Positions 1-9,391 of a stretch of 64,000 bases of DNA are shown piece after piece. The position numbers and the translations under genes are program-made. Origin of the DNA: Bacillus zhangzhouensis. GTDB taxonomy: Bacteria; Bacillota; Bacilli; Bacillales; Bacillaceae. The DNA is taken from contig CP099514.1 in NCBI GenBank assembly GCA_025809375.1, positions 992,001 to 1,056,000 on the forward strand, read 5' to 3'. Position 1 is the stretch's first letter. Every line of letters begins with the position of its first letter. The notes beneath the pieces are model-generated. The model searched no databases. It had not been told where the DNA came from and saw only the letters and a program-made list of their open reading frames with translations.

Positions 1-39
1 GGAACAAGAATCGTGAAACAAAAGGAGGCGGTCCTGTGA
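1..39 (+). CDS. argB: C-terminal end of acetylglutamate kinase (partial)
   Basis: The window opens inside a reading frame ending GTRIVKQKEAVL and a TGA at 37-39. A GTRIV-like tail is what I expect at the C-terminus of N-acetylglutamate kinases, and argB precedes argD in Bacillus arginine operons. The stop overlaps the argD GTG start (GTGA), which indicates translational coupling. Only 12 codons are visible, so the call rests on the tail motif and gene order. Confidence 0.65.
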   Translation, partial: GTRIVKQKEAVL

Positions 40-1187
40 GTCATCTCTTTCAAACGTATGGACGGTGGAATGTTGAAATTAAAGAGGCAGCAGGTTCTTG
101 GGCAGTCGATACAAATGGCAAAAAATACTTAGACTTTATACAAGGCATTGCGGTTACAAATTTAGGCCACAATCACCCAAAGGTCAATGAGGCCATTAAG
201 AAACAGCTTGACAACGTCTGGCATGTATCGAATCTATTTGAAAATGGTCTGCAAGAAAAAGCAGCAGAAAAGCTGGCAGCAAACAGTTCAGGGGATCTCG
301 TGTTTTTCTGCAATAGCGGGGCAGAGGCAAATGAAAGTGCCATAAAATTAGCACGTAAAGCGACAGGCAAAACAAATATCATCACATTCTTGCACTCTTT
401 CCATGGGCGCACGTATGCTGGTATGGCTGCCACAGGTCAAGATAAAATCAAAACTGGCTTTGGTCCTATGCTAGAAGGCTTTCACTATGTACCGTTTAAT
501 GATCCAGACGCTATGTCAGCATGTGAAGTCGATGATGTGGCAGCGGTGATGCTGGAGATTGTGCAAGGTGAAGGTGGAGTGAATCCAGCGACACCAGAAT
601 TTCTAGAAGCCGTTCAAGCCTTTTGTAAAAAGCATGAAGCACTGCTGATTGTAGATGAAATTCAAACGGGCATCGGTCGTACAGGAACAGCATTTGCGTA
701 CGAAGAGACGGGTCTTGATCCTGATATTATCTCTTCGGCAAAAGGGTTAGGAAATGGCTTTCCAGTCGGTGCAGTCATAGGGAAAAAAGCGTTAGGAAAT
801 GCATTCTCACCAGGTTCACATGGCACAACATTTGGTGGAAACATGCTCGCCATGGCGGCTGTGAATGCGACACTCGATGTAATTTTCAAAGAAGAGTTTC
901 TTTCAGAAGTGAAAGAAAAGGGCGATTACCTGTTAGAAAAGCTGCAAAATGTCAAACAACTAAATATCGTAAAAGAAGTGCGGGGAAAAGGATTAATGGC
1001 AGGCATTGAATGTGATCAGCCAGTCGGTGACTATATCACAGCTCTTAGAGAGCAAGGGTTGCTGGTGCTTCCAGCTGGTCCGAATGTCATTCGTTTATTA
1101 CCTCCGCTGAATGTGAAGAAAGCAGAGCTGGATCAAGCAATCGAAGCAATTGTTCAAGTATTAGCCAATAAAACAGTTTCAGTGTAA
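36..1187 (+). CDS. argD: Acetylornithine aminotransferase
   Basis: PLP-dependent class-III aminotransferase (383 aa) that transfers an amino group from glutamate to N-acetylglutamate semialdehyde in cytoplasmic ornithine/arginine synthesis. Visible features are the CNSGAEANE segment near residue 90, the DEIQTGIGRTG stretch near 207-217 and the Schiff-base lysine in SSAKGLGNG (about Lys236). The start is a GTG with AAAGGAGG seven bases upstream. It overlaps the end of argB and is followed after 70 bases by carA, so it belongs to the arg-car operon. Length and motifs are normal for the family. Arginine repression by AhrC is expected from family knowledge, but the operator lies outside the window. 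Confidence 0.96.
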   Translation: MSHLFQTYGRWNVEIKEAAGSWAVDTNGKKYLDFIQGIAVTNLGHNHPKVNEAIKKQLDNVWHVSNLFENGLQEKAAEKLAANSSGDLVFFCNSGAEANESAIKLARKATGKTNIITFLHSFHGRTYAGMAATGQDKIKTGFGPMLEGFHYVPFNDPDAMSACEVDDVAAVMLEIVQGEGGVNPATPEFLEAVQAFCKKHEALLIVDEIQTGIGRTGTAFAYEETGLDPDIISSAKGLGNGFPVGAVIGKKALGNAFSPGSHGTTFGGNMLAMAAVNATLDVIFKEEFLSEVKEKGDYLLEKLQNVKQLNIVKEVRGKGLMAGIECDQPVGDYITALREQGLLVLPAGPNVIRLLPPLNVKKAELDQAIEAIVQVLANKTVSV

Positions 1188-1257
1188 ATTTTTTTACAAA
1201 CAAACGTATAAAAATTCATTTATATCATTAATTATTCATTTTTGGGGTGACATAAGC

Positions 1258-2319
1258 ATGAAAGGTTATTTAAATTTAGAAGATGGAGCCTCTTTTGAAG
1301 GAGATCTGACAGGAGAAGCTGACATCACAGGTGAAGTGGTCTTTTTTACAGGGATGACAGGTTATCAAGAGGTACTCACAGATCCTTCCTATAAAGGTCA
1401 GATCATTGTTTTCACATATCCGCTGATCGGCAATTACGGCATCAATCATGAAGACTTTGAGAGCAAAAAGCCACAAGTAAAAGCTGTGGTTGTGTACGAG
1501 GCAGCAGAACATTTTTCACATCATCTTGCAGCAGTCAGCTTAAAGGATTATTTACAAAAATGGAATATCCCGCTTCTGACACATACGGATACGCGCGCAG
1601 TCGTGCAAAACATCCGTGCAAATGGAACAATGAACGCTGTGCTCAGTGTAGACGAAAACGAAACGCCGCCTGCAATGAAACAAGACAATGTGGTTGCACA
1701 GGTGACAGATAACGAGATCTACACACAAGGTAGCGGTGAGGAACATGTGGTGCTCATTGATTTTGGCTTTAAAAAATCAATTGCCGATTCGCTTACAGCC
1801 CGCGGCTGTAAAGTAACCGTCATTCCATATAAACAAATGGAAAAGGTGTTTGAGATCAAGCCGGATGCGATCCTGCTGTCAAACGGACCTGGAGATCCGA
1901 AAACAATGACACCGTATTTAAAAACGATTCTTGACATTATGATGACATTCCCAACACTTGGGATCTGCTTAGGTCACCAATTAATTGCTCTTGCACTTGG
2001 CGGAGATACGTATAAGCTGCCCTTTGGCCACCGGGGAGCAAATCATCCTGTACAGGATACAGAATCCAAACGTGTCTTTATGACAAGTCAGAATCACAGC
2101 TATGTTGTAAATGAAAAAAGCATGAATGACAAAGAAGTGGATGTGAAATTTCTTCATGTCAATGATGGATCTGTAGAGGGATTCATTCATAAAGAAAAAC
2201 TGATTATGTCAGTTCAATTTCATCCAGAAGCACACCCAGGGCCTGCTGAAAGTGAATGGGTATTCGATGATTTTATTGAGAAAGTGAAACAAGCAAGGAG
2301 AGAAGTCGCACATGCCTAA
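1258..2319 (+). CDS. carA: Carbamoyl-phosphate synthase, small (glutaminase) subunit, arginine pathway
   Basis: Class-I glutamine amidotransferase subunit (353 aa) that hydrolyses glutamine and channels ammonia to CarB. The N-terminal small-subunit domain (about 1-150) begins with LNLEDGASFEGDLTG. The C-terminal GATase domain has the nucleophile elbow GICLGHQL with Cys237 and the distal QFHPEAHPGP histidine/glutamate pair. GGGGTGA precedes the ATG. Its position between argD and argF marks it as the arginine-specific enzyme rather than the pyrimidine one (pyrAA). The 70-base gap before it is very AT-rich and has two ATTCA half-sites that might bind AhrC. It overlaps carB by 8 bases. Confidence 0.96.
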   Translation: MKGYLNLEDGASFEGDLTGEADITGEVVFFTGMTGYQEVLTDPSYKGQIIVFTYPLIGNYGINHEDFESKKPQVKAVVVYEAAEHFSHHLAAVSLKDYLQKWNIPLLTHTDTRAVVQNIRANGTMNAVLSVDENETPPAMKQDNVVAQVTDNEIYTQGSGEEHVVLIDFGFKKSIADSLTARGCKVTVIPYKQMEKVFEIKPDAILLSNGPGDPKTMTPYLKTILDIMMTFPTLGICLGHQLIALALGGDTYKLPFGHRGANHPVQDTESKRVFMTSQNHSYVVNEKSMNDKEVDVKFLHVNDGSVEGFIHKEKLIMSVQFHPEAHPGPAESEWVFDDFIEKVKQARREVAHA

Positions 2320-5300
2320 AGATCAAAGCATACAAACCATTCTAGTCATCGGGTCTGGTCCAATCGTCATTGGTCAGGCAGCAGAATTTGATTACTCAGG
2401 AACACAAGGATGCATGGCTTTAAAAGAAGAAGGCTACAAAGTCATCCTAGTGAATAATAACCCAGCAACCATTATGACAGACGAGTCATTTGCTGATGAA
2501 ATTTATTTTGAACCGCTTTCAGTTGATTCAGTGACAAGAATTATTGAAAAGGAACAACCAGATGGTCTTTTAGCCAACCTTGGGGGACAGACGGCTTTAA
2601 ACCTTGCTGTCGAGCTAGAAAAAGCCGGTGTGCTGAAAAAGCATGGGGTGGCCCTGCTCGGAACGTCAGTTGAAACAATTGAAAACGGTGAAGATCGAGA
2701 GAAATTCCGTGCTCTCATGAAGCATTTGAACGAACCTGTGCCAGATAGTGAAATTGTGGATAATGCGGAAGATGCTCTTCAATTTGCAAAAGAAGTCGGC
2801 TTCCCAGTCATCCTAAGACCAGCATACACACTGGGCGGTAAAGGAGGCGGAATCGCGCTAACAGAAGAGGCGTTTAACCCACTTATTGAAGGTGCTCTTT
2901 TAGCGAGTCCAATTCACCAGTGTTTAGTGGAAAAAAGCATAGCTGGCTTTAAAGAAGTCGAATATGAGGTCATGAGAGACCGTCAAAATACGTGTATCAC
3001 AGTATGCAACATGGAAAACATCGATCCAGTTGGTGTGCATACAGGAGACTCGCTTGTCGTTGCACCTTCCCAAACATTAACAGATCAGGATTATCAAATG
3101 CTCCGTTCTGCGAGCCTGAAAATCATTTCAGCGCTGGATGTAGTCGGCGGTTGCAATATCCAATTTGCCCTTGATCCACTCAGTAAAGAATACTTTGTCA
3201 TTGAGGTGAATCCTCGGGTCAGCCGTTCATCCGCTCTTGCATCAAAAGCAACAGGCTATCCGATTGCGAAAATGGCAGCAAAGCTTGCGGTGGGATATAC
3301 GCTAGACGAATTAAAAAACCCGCTCACAGGCACAACCTATGCTAGTTTTGAGCCGGCACTCGATTATGTTGTCGTGAAATTCCCGCGCTGGCCGTTTGAT
3401 AAATTTAAACAGGCAGACCGTCAATTAGGCACAAAAATGAAGGCCACTGGCGAAGTCATGGCGATTGATCGGAATTTAGAATCAGCCATCCAAAAAGCCG
3501 TTGCATCACTTGAAATTCAAACGAAGGGCTTCCACCTTCCGGAACTGAAAGAGCAATCGACAGAACAATTATTTGAACTCATCAAAACACCAGACGATCG
3601 CCGGTTTTTCGCTGTTATGGAGCTTCTTTCAAGACAAGAAACGGTTGAAACGATTCATCAAACGACGAAAATCGATCGGTTTTTCTTACATGTGTTCAAA
3701 AATATGATCACGCTCGAGCAAGAATTGAAAGATCAGAAAGGGACACTATCGAAAGCTATCTTGAAAAAGGTAAAGGAAAAAGGCTTCCTTGATGAAACGA
3801 TTGCTCATCTTACGGGTCACACAGAAGAGTCAATCAGGCAGCTTCGTCAAGAATGCGGTATTGCTGCTTCATTTAAAATTGTCGACACATGTGCGGCGGA
3901 ATTTGATGCAAAAACGAATTACTTCTATTCCACCTACTTTGGCAAAAGCGATGGTGAGCATCAAGAAAAAACAAAGCAGCGTGTTCTTATTATTGGTTCT
4001 GGTCCAATTCGAATCGGGCAGGGGGTCGAGTTTGATTATAGTGCCGTTCATGGCGTTCTTACCCTGCAAAAACTTGGATTTGAAACTATCATGATCAACA
4101 ACAATCCAGAAACAGTAAGTACTGATTATGAGATTGCAGATCGTTTATATTTTGAGCCGATTACATTAGAGCACATCTTAAACGTTGTGGAAGCAGAACA
4201 AATTGATTTTGTCATCGTCCAATTTGGCGGACAGACTGCAATCAACGTCGCAGAAGGCTTAGAAAAAGCCGGAGTCACGTTGTTAGGTACGTCCTTTGAT
4301 GCGCTGGATGCACTTGAAGACCGTGATTTATTCTATCAGCTTCTTGATGAACTGAACCTTCCTCACGCAAAAGGAGATACGGCTCATTCAAAAGAAGAAG
4401 CACTCGTACATGCGAAAAGCATCGGCTACCCTGTTTTAATTCGTCCATCGTATGTTATTGGCGGAATGGGAATGATCGTTGTTCAGTCAGAAGCACATTT
4501 GGTGTCACTGCTTGATCAGCCGAATCATTTACCATACCCAGTCTTAATTGATGAGTACGTCACTGGAAAAGAAGTTGAAGTGGATCTTATTTCTGATGGA
4601 AAAAAGGCCTTCATTCCTACGATCGTGGAGCATATTGAGAAAGCTGGCGTGCACTCAGGTGACAGCTTTGCCATTTTACCAAGTATCTCGATCAGTGAAG
4701 ACATCAAACAGCAAGTGCATACCGCGGCAGAACAAATAGCGAAAAAATTATCGTTCAAGGGCATTATGAATATCCAATTTGTCATCAAAGGTGATCAGGC
4801 GCTTGTATTAGAGGTGAATCCGCGGGCAAGCCGGACTGTACCAGTCGTCAGTAAGGTAATGGGCATTGATATGATCTCAATGGCTACTCAATTATTAACT
4901 GGTTTAGCGCTTGAAGAACTAAATCCTGCAACGAAAAACAAAGGGGGGACAGCGGTCAAATTCCCAGTTTTCTCATCACATGCCATTCAAGATTTCGACC
5001 TCAAGCTAACACCTGAAATGAAAGCGACAGGAGAAGGAATGTGTGTAGGCAAGAACGCCGAAAGCGCCTTGAAAAAAGTGTTTGCGCAGATCTGGAAGCA
5101 AAAAGGAAGCCTCTTTATACAAGGCAGTGAGCAATTAATAGATGAAGCGAAACAGGCAGGCTTTGACGTCTGGACTGGCAGCTTTGAATCCTGGCTGCAG
5201 AATGAAGATAAATCCCTTCATATTCATTTAGGAGAAGATGAAGAGGCAAAAGAGCAGCGTGTAAAAGCACTCACACACGGCGTTCAAGTTCTAACCGAAT

Positions 5301-5392
5301 ATGAAACTGTTCAAGCATTCCTGCAAGGAAAAAATGGAGATGTGTCACCAGTATCGCTCCATGAATTATATAAAAAGGAAGTGACGGCATGA
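2312..5392 (+). CDS. carB: Carbamoyl-phosphate synthase, large (ammonia) subunit, arginine pathway
   Basis: Makes carbamoyl phosphate from bicarbonate, ammonia and two ATP. The protein (1026 aa) shows the internal duplication typical of CarB. Each half begins with a GSGPIxIGQ motif (near residues 13 and 562) and carries an ATP-grasp domain, with EVNPRVSRSSALASKATGYP in the first half and EVNPRASRTVPVVSK in the second. The C-terminal allosteric domain after about residue 930 is short and divergent, and the total is shorter than E. coli CarB (1073 aa), as in the B. subtilis arginine enzyme. It overlaps carA by 8 bases and argF by 4 (ATGA). Confidence 0.96.
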   Translation: MPKDQSIQTILVIGSGPIVIGQAAEFDYSGTQGCMALKEEGYKVILVNNNPATIMTDESFADEIYFEPLSVDSVTRIIEKEQPDGLLANLGGQTALNLAVELEKAGVLKKHGVALLGTSVETIENGEDREKFRALMKHLNEPVPDSEIVDNAEDALQFAKEVGFPVILRPAYTLGGKGGGIALTEEAFNPLIEGALLASPIHQCLVEKSIAGFKEVEYEVMRDRQNTCITVCNMENIDPVGVHTGDSLVVAPSQTLTDQDYQMLRSASLKIISALDVVGGCNIQFALDPLSKEYFVIEVNPRVSRSSALASKATGYPIAKMAAKLAVGYTLDELKNPLTGTTYASFEPALDYVVVKFPRWPFDKFKQADRQLGTKMKATGEVMAIDRNLESAIQKAVASLEIQTKGFHLPELKEQSTEQLFELIKTPDDRRFFAVMELLSRQETVETIHQTTKIDRFFLHVFKNMITLEQELKDQKGTLSKAILKKVKEKGFLDETIAHLTGHTEESIRQLRQECGIAASFKIVDTCAAEFDAKTNYFYSTYFGKSDGEHQEKTKQRVLIIGSGPIRIGQGVEFDYSAVHGVLTLQKLGFETIMINNNPETVSTDYEIADRLYFEPITLEHILNVVEAEQIDFVIVQFGGQTAINVAEGLEKAGVTLLGTSFDALDALEDRDLFYQLLDELNLPHAKGDTAHSKEEALVHAKSIGYPVLIRPSYVIGGMGMIVVQSEAHLVSLLDQPNHLPYPVLIDEYVTGKEVEVDLISDGKKAFIPTIVEHIEKAGVHSGDSFAILPSISISEDIKQQVHTAAEQIAKKLSFKGIMNIQFVIKGDQALVLEVNPRASRTVPVVSKVMGIDMISMATQLLTGLALEELNPATKNKGGTAVKFPVFSSHAIQDFDLKLTPEMKATGEGMCVGKNAESALKKVFAQIWKQKGSLFIQGSEQLIDEAKQAGFDVWTGSFESWLQNEDKSLHIHLGEDEEAKEQRVKALTHGVQVLTEYETVQAFLQGKNGDVSPVSLHELYKKEVTA

Positions 5393-6339
5393 GTCAAGTC
5401 GACGTGCAACCGGCATTATACGGAAAAGACTTTTTATCGTTAAAAGATTTCTCAATCCATGAGATTGCTTATTTGATTGAAAAAGCGGAAGAAATGAAAC
5501 AAAACCCATATCAAGATTTATTCAAAGGGAAAACGTTAGCAATGATTTTTGAAAAATCTTCGACCAGAACCCGTGTCTCGTTTGAAGCGGGAATGACGCA
5601 GCTAGGAGGACATGCGCTCTTCCTCAGCTCAAATGATTTGCAAATTGGCAGAGGTGAAACCATCAGTGATACAGCGCAGGTGCTGTCTGGTTATGTCAAC
5701 GGTATTATGATTCGAACCTTTGAGCATGAGAAGGTTGATGAGCTTGCACAATACGCGTCCATTCCAGTTATCAATGGATTAACTGACTACTCACATCCAT
5801 GTCAGGCACTTGCTGATTTATTTACGATTAAAGAAACAAAAGGCACGTTAAAAGGAATCAAAGTCGCCTATATCGGTGACGGAAATAACGTGGCTCACTC
5901 CTTGATGGTCGGCTGTGCGCAGCTAGGCTGTGACATTTTGGTTGCATCACCAAAAGGCTATGAACCACTTCAAGAAGTAACAGACACTGCCCGTGAGTTT
6001 GCGAAACAATCAGGCGCAGAAGTTTCCGTGACGACAGATCCTGTCGCAGCTGTACAAAATGCAGATGTTATTTATTCAGATGTGTTTACAAGCATGGGAC
6101 AGGAAGCAGAAACAGAGAAACGTCTTGCTGAATTTAAAGAATATCAAGTCAATGAAGAACTGATGAGTCATGCAGCAAAGGACTATATGTTCCTTCATTG
6201 TCTCCCGGCACATCGCGGTGAAGAAGTGACGGCAGATATTATTGACGGACCGCACTCAAAAGTATTTCAACAGGCAGAAAACCGCCTGCATGTGCAAAAA
6301 GCGTTAATGAAAGAATTGATGTATCAACCATCCAAATAA
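5389..6339 (+). CDS. argF: Ornithine carbamoyltransferase
   Basis: Transfers the carbamoyl group to ornithine to give citrulline. The carbamoyl-phosphate loop STRTRVSFE lies near residues 58-66, HPCQALADL near 135, and the ornithine-side HCLPAHRGEEV near 270. The length (316 aa) is standard. The ATG overlaps the carB stop, so this is the last gene of the operon, and a terminator-like hairpin follows within 10 bases. The product of CarAB is used directly by this enzyme, which explains the tight coupling. Confidence 0.96.
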   Translation: MSQVDVQPALYGKDFLSLKDFSIHEIAYLIEKAEEMKQNPYQDLFKGKTLAMIFEKSSTRTRVSFEAGMTQLGGHALFLSSNDLQIGRGETISDTAQVLSGYVNGIMIRTFEHEKVDELAQYASIPVINGLTDYSHPCQALADLFTIKETKGTLKGIKVAYIGDGNNVAHSLMVGCAQLGCDILVASPKGYEPLQEVTDTAREFAKQSGAEVSVTTDPVAAVQNADVIYSDVFTSMGQEAETEKRLAEFKEYQVNEELMSHAAKDYMFLHCLPAHRGEEVTADIIDGPHSKVFQQAENRLHVQKALMKELMYQPSK

Positions 6340-6347
6340 ATCCAATT

Positions 6348-6379
6348 GTTCCTGACTCGTATGAGCAGGGACTTTTTGC
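6348..6379 (+). terminator. Terminator of the arg-car operon
   Basis: Arms GTTCCTGACTC and GAGCAGGGAC pair with one bulged A around a four-base loop and are followed by CTTTTTGC. The hairpin lies directly behind argF. Confidence 0.75.
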
Positions 6380-6441
6380 ATAAAGGATTGGAGAGGCAAG
6401 GGACGGGACATAATAACATCAATCGAGAAAGGAGGGTGAAA

Positions 6442-6621
6442 ATGGGTCAGAAGCATCAGTTTAAATCGGGGAATAAAGCACCGAATAATGGTGTGTATAT
6501 CGAGATCGGTGAAACTGGAAGTATGGTGAAAGATCCTTTAAAGATTAAGCTTAAAGCAGGCGATGTCTTTCCTGATAACTCGAACCATAATCGTGTTTGG
6601 ACCTACCAAAGAAAGCCGTAA
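6442..6621 (+). CDS. yjzC: YjzC family small protein
   Basis: Small hydrophilic protein of 59 residues beginning MGQKHQFKSG, with the conserved-looking core NNGVYIEIGETGSMVKDP. The ATG at 6442 is preceded by AAAGGAGGGTGAAA, an ideal ribosome binding site, so the longer upstream reading frame is not used. Family and position just downstream of argF match YjzC of B. subtilis, whose function is unknown. No membrane segment or signal peptide is visible. A strong terminator follows. Confidence 0.88.
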   Translation: MGQKHQFKSGNKAPNNGVYIEIGETGSMVKDPLKIKLKAGDVFPDNSNHNRVWTYQRKP

Positions 6622-6655
6622 GCAATTGACTAAGAGTCAGCAGGAATAAGACTTT

Positions 6656-6682
6656 AGAGGCATGTGTCATGCCTCTTTTTTC
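6656..6682 (+). terminator. Terminator behind yjzC
   Basis: Perfect stem AGAGGCATG / CATGCCTCT with a 3-base loop, followed by a T-run. Confidence 0.92.
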
Positions 6683-6787
6683 TTTATAATTAAAAACAAA
6701 CAAGTTCAAATTTTCAAATAAATAGTATAAAAAGAAAATTTAAGGTAAAATGTGTAATTTTTATACATTGTTGAAAGGGTTTGTGTG

Positions 6788-8053
6788 ATGGAAAAGATGA
6801 ATCTCAGTGAAAGTGTTTGGAATAAACGCTTCACCTCATTATTCATATCAAGACTCATTAAAAACACAGGGGAAAGTTTTGTTTTTACATCCGTCCTTTG
6901 GCTATTGATTTTAAGAGGGGATGGAGCGCTTGGTACAGGACTTCTTCTAGCAGTAACTGTTCTCCCTTCATCTTTGTTAGCCCCAATATTAGGACCTCTT
7001 ATGAAAAAGCACCATTTGTCTAAATGGATGTTCGCTTCAGATGTTGTGCGAGCAACAATTGTACTCATTATTCCACTTCTGCACTTTTCGCATCTATTGC
7101 CTCTATGGCTATTGATTTCATTTATGGTTATTCAATCGGCAACAGGTGCAGCGTATAATCCAGCTTCTGTGGCGATCTTACCGCAGATTGTTCCAAAGCA
7201 TCTCATTCAAAAAGCAAATGCGATCCTGCAATCTTCTTTTGAGATTGTCGCACTTGCAGCAGTCATGGTAGCTGGTCTTTTGGTTAAATTAATTGGACCT
7301 GCAGATACTCTTCTGATCACTACTGTTTTATTTGTTATTTCTGGCCTGTTTATTATCGGGGTCAAACTAAAGAAAACCGATGAAGAAAAAGCAGCAGGCA
7401 TTAAACAAGCGAAGAATACATATCTGTATCACTTAAAAAGAGGGTTTCTTATTGTCAAAAACCATCACATTTTATTTGCGCTCACGCTGTATTGTATCTT
7501 AATGAATGTCGCAGCAGCTCCGTGGCAGGCGCTATCAGCTGTATACGTAGCAGAAGCGTTGCAAAGCGACTCCATGGTGTATTCCATTTTAAGAGGGATT
7601 GCTGCAGTTGGCGCGTTTATGATGGGCTTCGCTCTGGCAAAGGTCAAGATTAAAAGATTTGGTTTGTTCTTTATTGTCGCTGGCATAATTGAAGGGGCTG
7701 CGTTCTTTATTACAGGGATGAGTACATGGCTACCGGTCGTTCTGCTTGCTTCCTTTATTTTCGGAGCTGCTGTCAGTGCGATCAATGTACCGGAAATGGT
7801 CATTATTCAAACGTCTGTTGACCAAGAGGATCAGCCGCAAGTATATGCTGTGATCAATGCATCATCAAATGTCTTTCTTCCGCTTGCAGCTGTCGTATCA
7901 GGCGTCCTGGCAGAAAGATTTGGAGCGGGGCCTGTTATTGCTGGCGGAGGAATCCTTGAAATTTTATCAGGTATCGCGATCTTCCTGTTTACAGGGCTTG
8001 CGAAAAGCCATTTGACAGCGGACAAACAGAAGTCCGAAACCCTCGAGGTGTAA
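6788..8053 (+). CDS. Major facilitator superfamily transporter
   Basis: Polytopic membrane protein (421 aa) with roughly 12 hydrophobic segments and a central charged loop near residues 190-215 (KLKKTDEEKAAG), the layout of the MFS_3/macrolide-efflux group. The substrate cannot be read from the sequence, and a drug or metabolite exporter is the usual family role. The ATG at 6788 is chosen over the GTG at 6785 because AAAGGG then sits 8 bases upstream. The gene is flanked by terminators on both sides and separates yjzC from yjzD. From memory these are neighbours in B. subtilis, so this may be a lineage-specific insertion. Confidence 0.85.
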   Translation: MEKMNLSESVWNKRFTSLFISRLIKNTGESFVFTSVLWLLILRGDGALGTGLLLAVTVLPSSLLAPILGPLMKKHHLSKWMFASDVVRATIVLIIPLLHFSHLLPLWLLISFMVIQSATGAAYNPASVAILPQIVPKHLIQKANAILQSSFEIVALAAVMVAGLLVKLIGPADTLLITTVLFVISGLFIIGVKLKKTDEEKAAGIKQAKNTYLYHLKRGFLIVKNHHILFALTLYCILMNVAAAPWQALSAVYVAEALQSDSMVYSILRGIAAVGAFMMGFALAKVKIKRFGLFFIVAGIIEGAAFFITGMSTWLPVVLLASFIFGAAVSAINVPEMVIIQTSVDQEDQPQVYAVINASSNVFLPLAAVVSGVLAERFGAGPVIAGGGILEILSGIAIFLFTGLAKSHLTADKQKSETLEV

Positions 8054-8060
8054 ACGATAA

Positions 8061-8093
8061 AAACCCCCTGTATGTTCAGACAGGGGGTTTTAG
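8061..8093 (+). terminator. Terminator behind the MFS gene
   Basis: AAACCCCCTGT and ACAGGGGGTTT form an 11-bp perfect stem with an 8-base loop, ending in TTT. Confidence 0.92.
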
Positions 8094-8113
8094 CATACCG
8101 CTTTTCAATCACG

Positions 8114-8150
8114 CAAAAAAAAGAGCTAAACATCATTTTAGCTCTTTTTC
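8114..8150 (-). terminator. Terminator behind yjzD
   Basis: AAAAAGAGCTAAA pairs with TTTAGCTCTTTTT. Read on the minus strand it ends in a run of eight U, so it closes the yjzD transcript and may also work in the other direction. Confidence 0.82.
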
Positions 8151-8170
8151 ACAAATCGTTTGCTTGCATA

Positions 8171-8365
8171 TTAAGAGTGTTTTGTTGAACTTTCCGTTTC
8201 TTTCATTGGACTTACTTCAGCAAAGATGAATAAAATAACCGTAAACACAACTGCAAGAATGGAAGTGAGCGTAAAATCATAAGCAGCTCCATTCATTGAA
8301 GCAACGATGTAACCAGCCATATGTGTCAGCAGAAAAGTCCAAATGAGGGTGATAATATAATGCAT
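8171..8365 (-). CDS. yjzD: YjzD family small membrane protein (DUF2929)
   Basis: Protein of 64 residues with two hydrophobic segments (about 3-20 and 32-50) and a charged tail ending KETESSTKHS, so an integral membrane protein. AAAGGAC lies at a good distance before the ATG. Family and neighbourhood fit B. subtilis YjzD, which is uncharacterised. It is transcribed opposite to its neighbours and has its own terminator. Confidence 0.82.
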   Translation of the reverse strand: MHYIITLIWTFLLTHMAGYIVASMNGAAYDFTLTSILAVVFTVILFIFAEVSPMKETESSTKHS

Positions 8366-8576
8366 AATCCCACCGTCCTTTATGTAACAATCTATTGATT
8401 ATCATACCATAGATACAAGTGAAGGGAAAAGGCATTTTCCGTCTTTATGTGACCATTTTGAGACCTTCTGCTATAAAAATAAAAAGAATTCTTCTGTCTT
8501 TAGGGGATTTCCTTATTCCTACAAGAGTTGTTGTTCATATCATAGAAAGCAGAATCACTGAAAGGAGGCTGGCCAT

Positions 8577-9317
8577 ATGGGTGTAAGCGAACGTTTTTTC
8601 CAGCTTGGTTCCCAGTGGAACATCATTCACCTTCCTCAAAAACCAAATGGCTTTGGCATTCTAATCCTCGGTGACCGAAATCACTTTGTGCAGGAAAATA
8701 CATCATTCTGGCTTCAACATTATGGAAGAAACCAACTTTTAACTGCCTTAAAGGATGAAGGATATACATTGTTTAATAGTCATCTTCATGGGAATCACTG
8801 GGGATGCGAAGATGCTGTTTTTAGTGCCAAGCAGCTCGTGCATCACACACTCAAACAAGAAATATTAAACCGGGAAATTCATGTGCTCGCAGAGGGAATG
8901 GGCGCACTTATTGCCATGAGCCTTGCTAAGGAGATGCCTGAAGTACTAAGGTCCATTGCGATGGTGAATCCATGTCTGCATCTGAGTGCACAACGAGAAA
9001 GAGAAAAGGAACACAAATTCTTTTATAAGCAGCTAATCAAAGAGTTAGCAGAGAGCTATGGCTGCTCTGAAAAGGAAGCTGAAACGTATCCACTGCCTTC
9101 TTGTCCTGTTCATTCTGCTCATGTGCCGATTCATATATGGCAAAGACTGAACGGCGCACCTTATGCATACGAACTTCACGCAAAGCCTTTTATTGATCAG
9201 CATATGAAGAATCCAGAACATTGTCAGATCGATCTCACACTGCATATGTTTGACCATCCGAGAAGAATCTTTCAATCCATTCACAAGTTTTATAAATCGC
9301 ATGAAAGAGAATTGTGA
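8577..9317 (+). CDS. yjaU: Alpha/beta-hydrolase-like protein YjaU
   Basis: Protein of 246 residues with the look of an alpha/beta hydrolase: an early strand FGILILGDRNH, a stretch ending SHLHGNHWG, and a nucleophile-elbow region reading VLAEGMGAL near residue 107. In an active enzyme this elbow would be GxSxG, but the serine position is glycine here. The protein may therefore be catalytically dead or use other residues. GAAAGGAGG precedes the start. Position upstream of yjaV-med-comZ matches YjaU of B. subtilis. Function unknown. Confidence 0.78.
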   Translation: MGVSERFFQLGSQWNIIHLPQKPNGFGILILGDRNHFVQENTSFWLQHYGRNQLLTALKDEGYTLFNSHLHGNHWGCEDAVFSAKQLVHHTLKQEILNREIHVLAEGMGALIAMSLAKEMPEVLRSIAMVNPCLHLSAQREREKEHKFFYKQLIKELAESYGCSEKEAETYPLPSCPVHSAHVPIHIWQRLNGAPYAYELHAKPFIDQHMKNPEHCQIDLTLHMFDHPRRIFQSIHKFYKSHEREL

Positions 9318-9333
9318 TGAATAGGATGATAAC

Positions 9334-9365
9334 AGCCCTTCATAGAAAGGGCTCTTCTTTTTATT
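9334..9365 (+). terminator. Hairpin terminator between yjaU and yjaV
   Basis: AGCCCTT and AAGGGCT pair across a short loop and are followed by CTTCTTTTTATTT. It lies between the yjaU stop and the yjaV ribosome binding site. Confidence 0.78.
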
Positions 9366-9391
9366 TGATATTAAAAAAAGGGGACATGAAC

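Noticed and set aside
1188..1257. AhrC operator between argD and carA
   Set aside because: Two ATTCA half-sites are present but no full 18-bp palindrome, so I did not list a separate operator.
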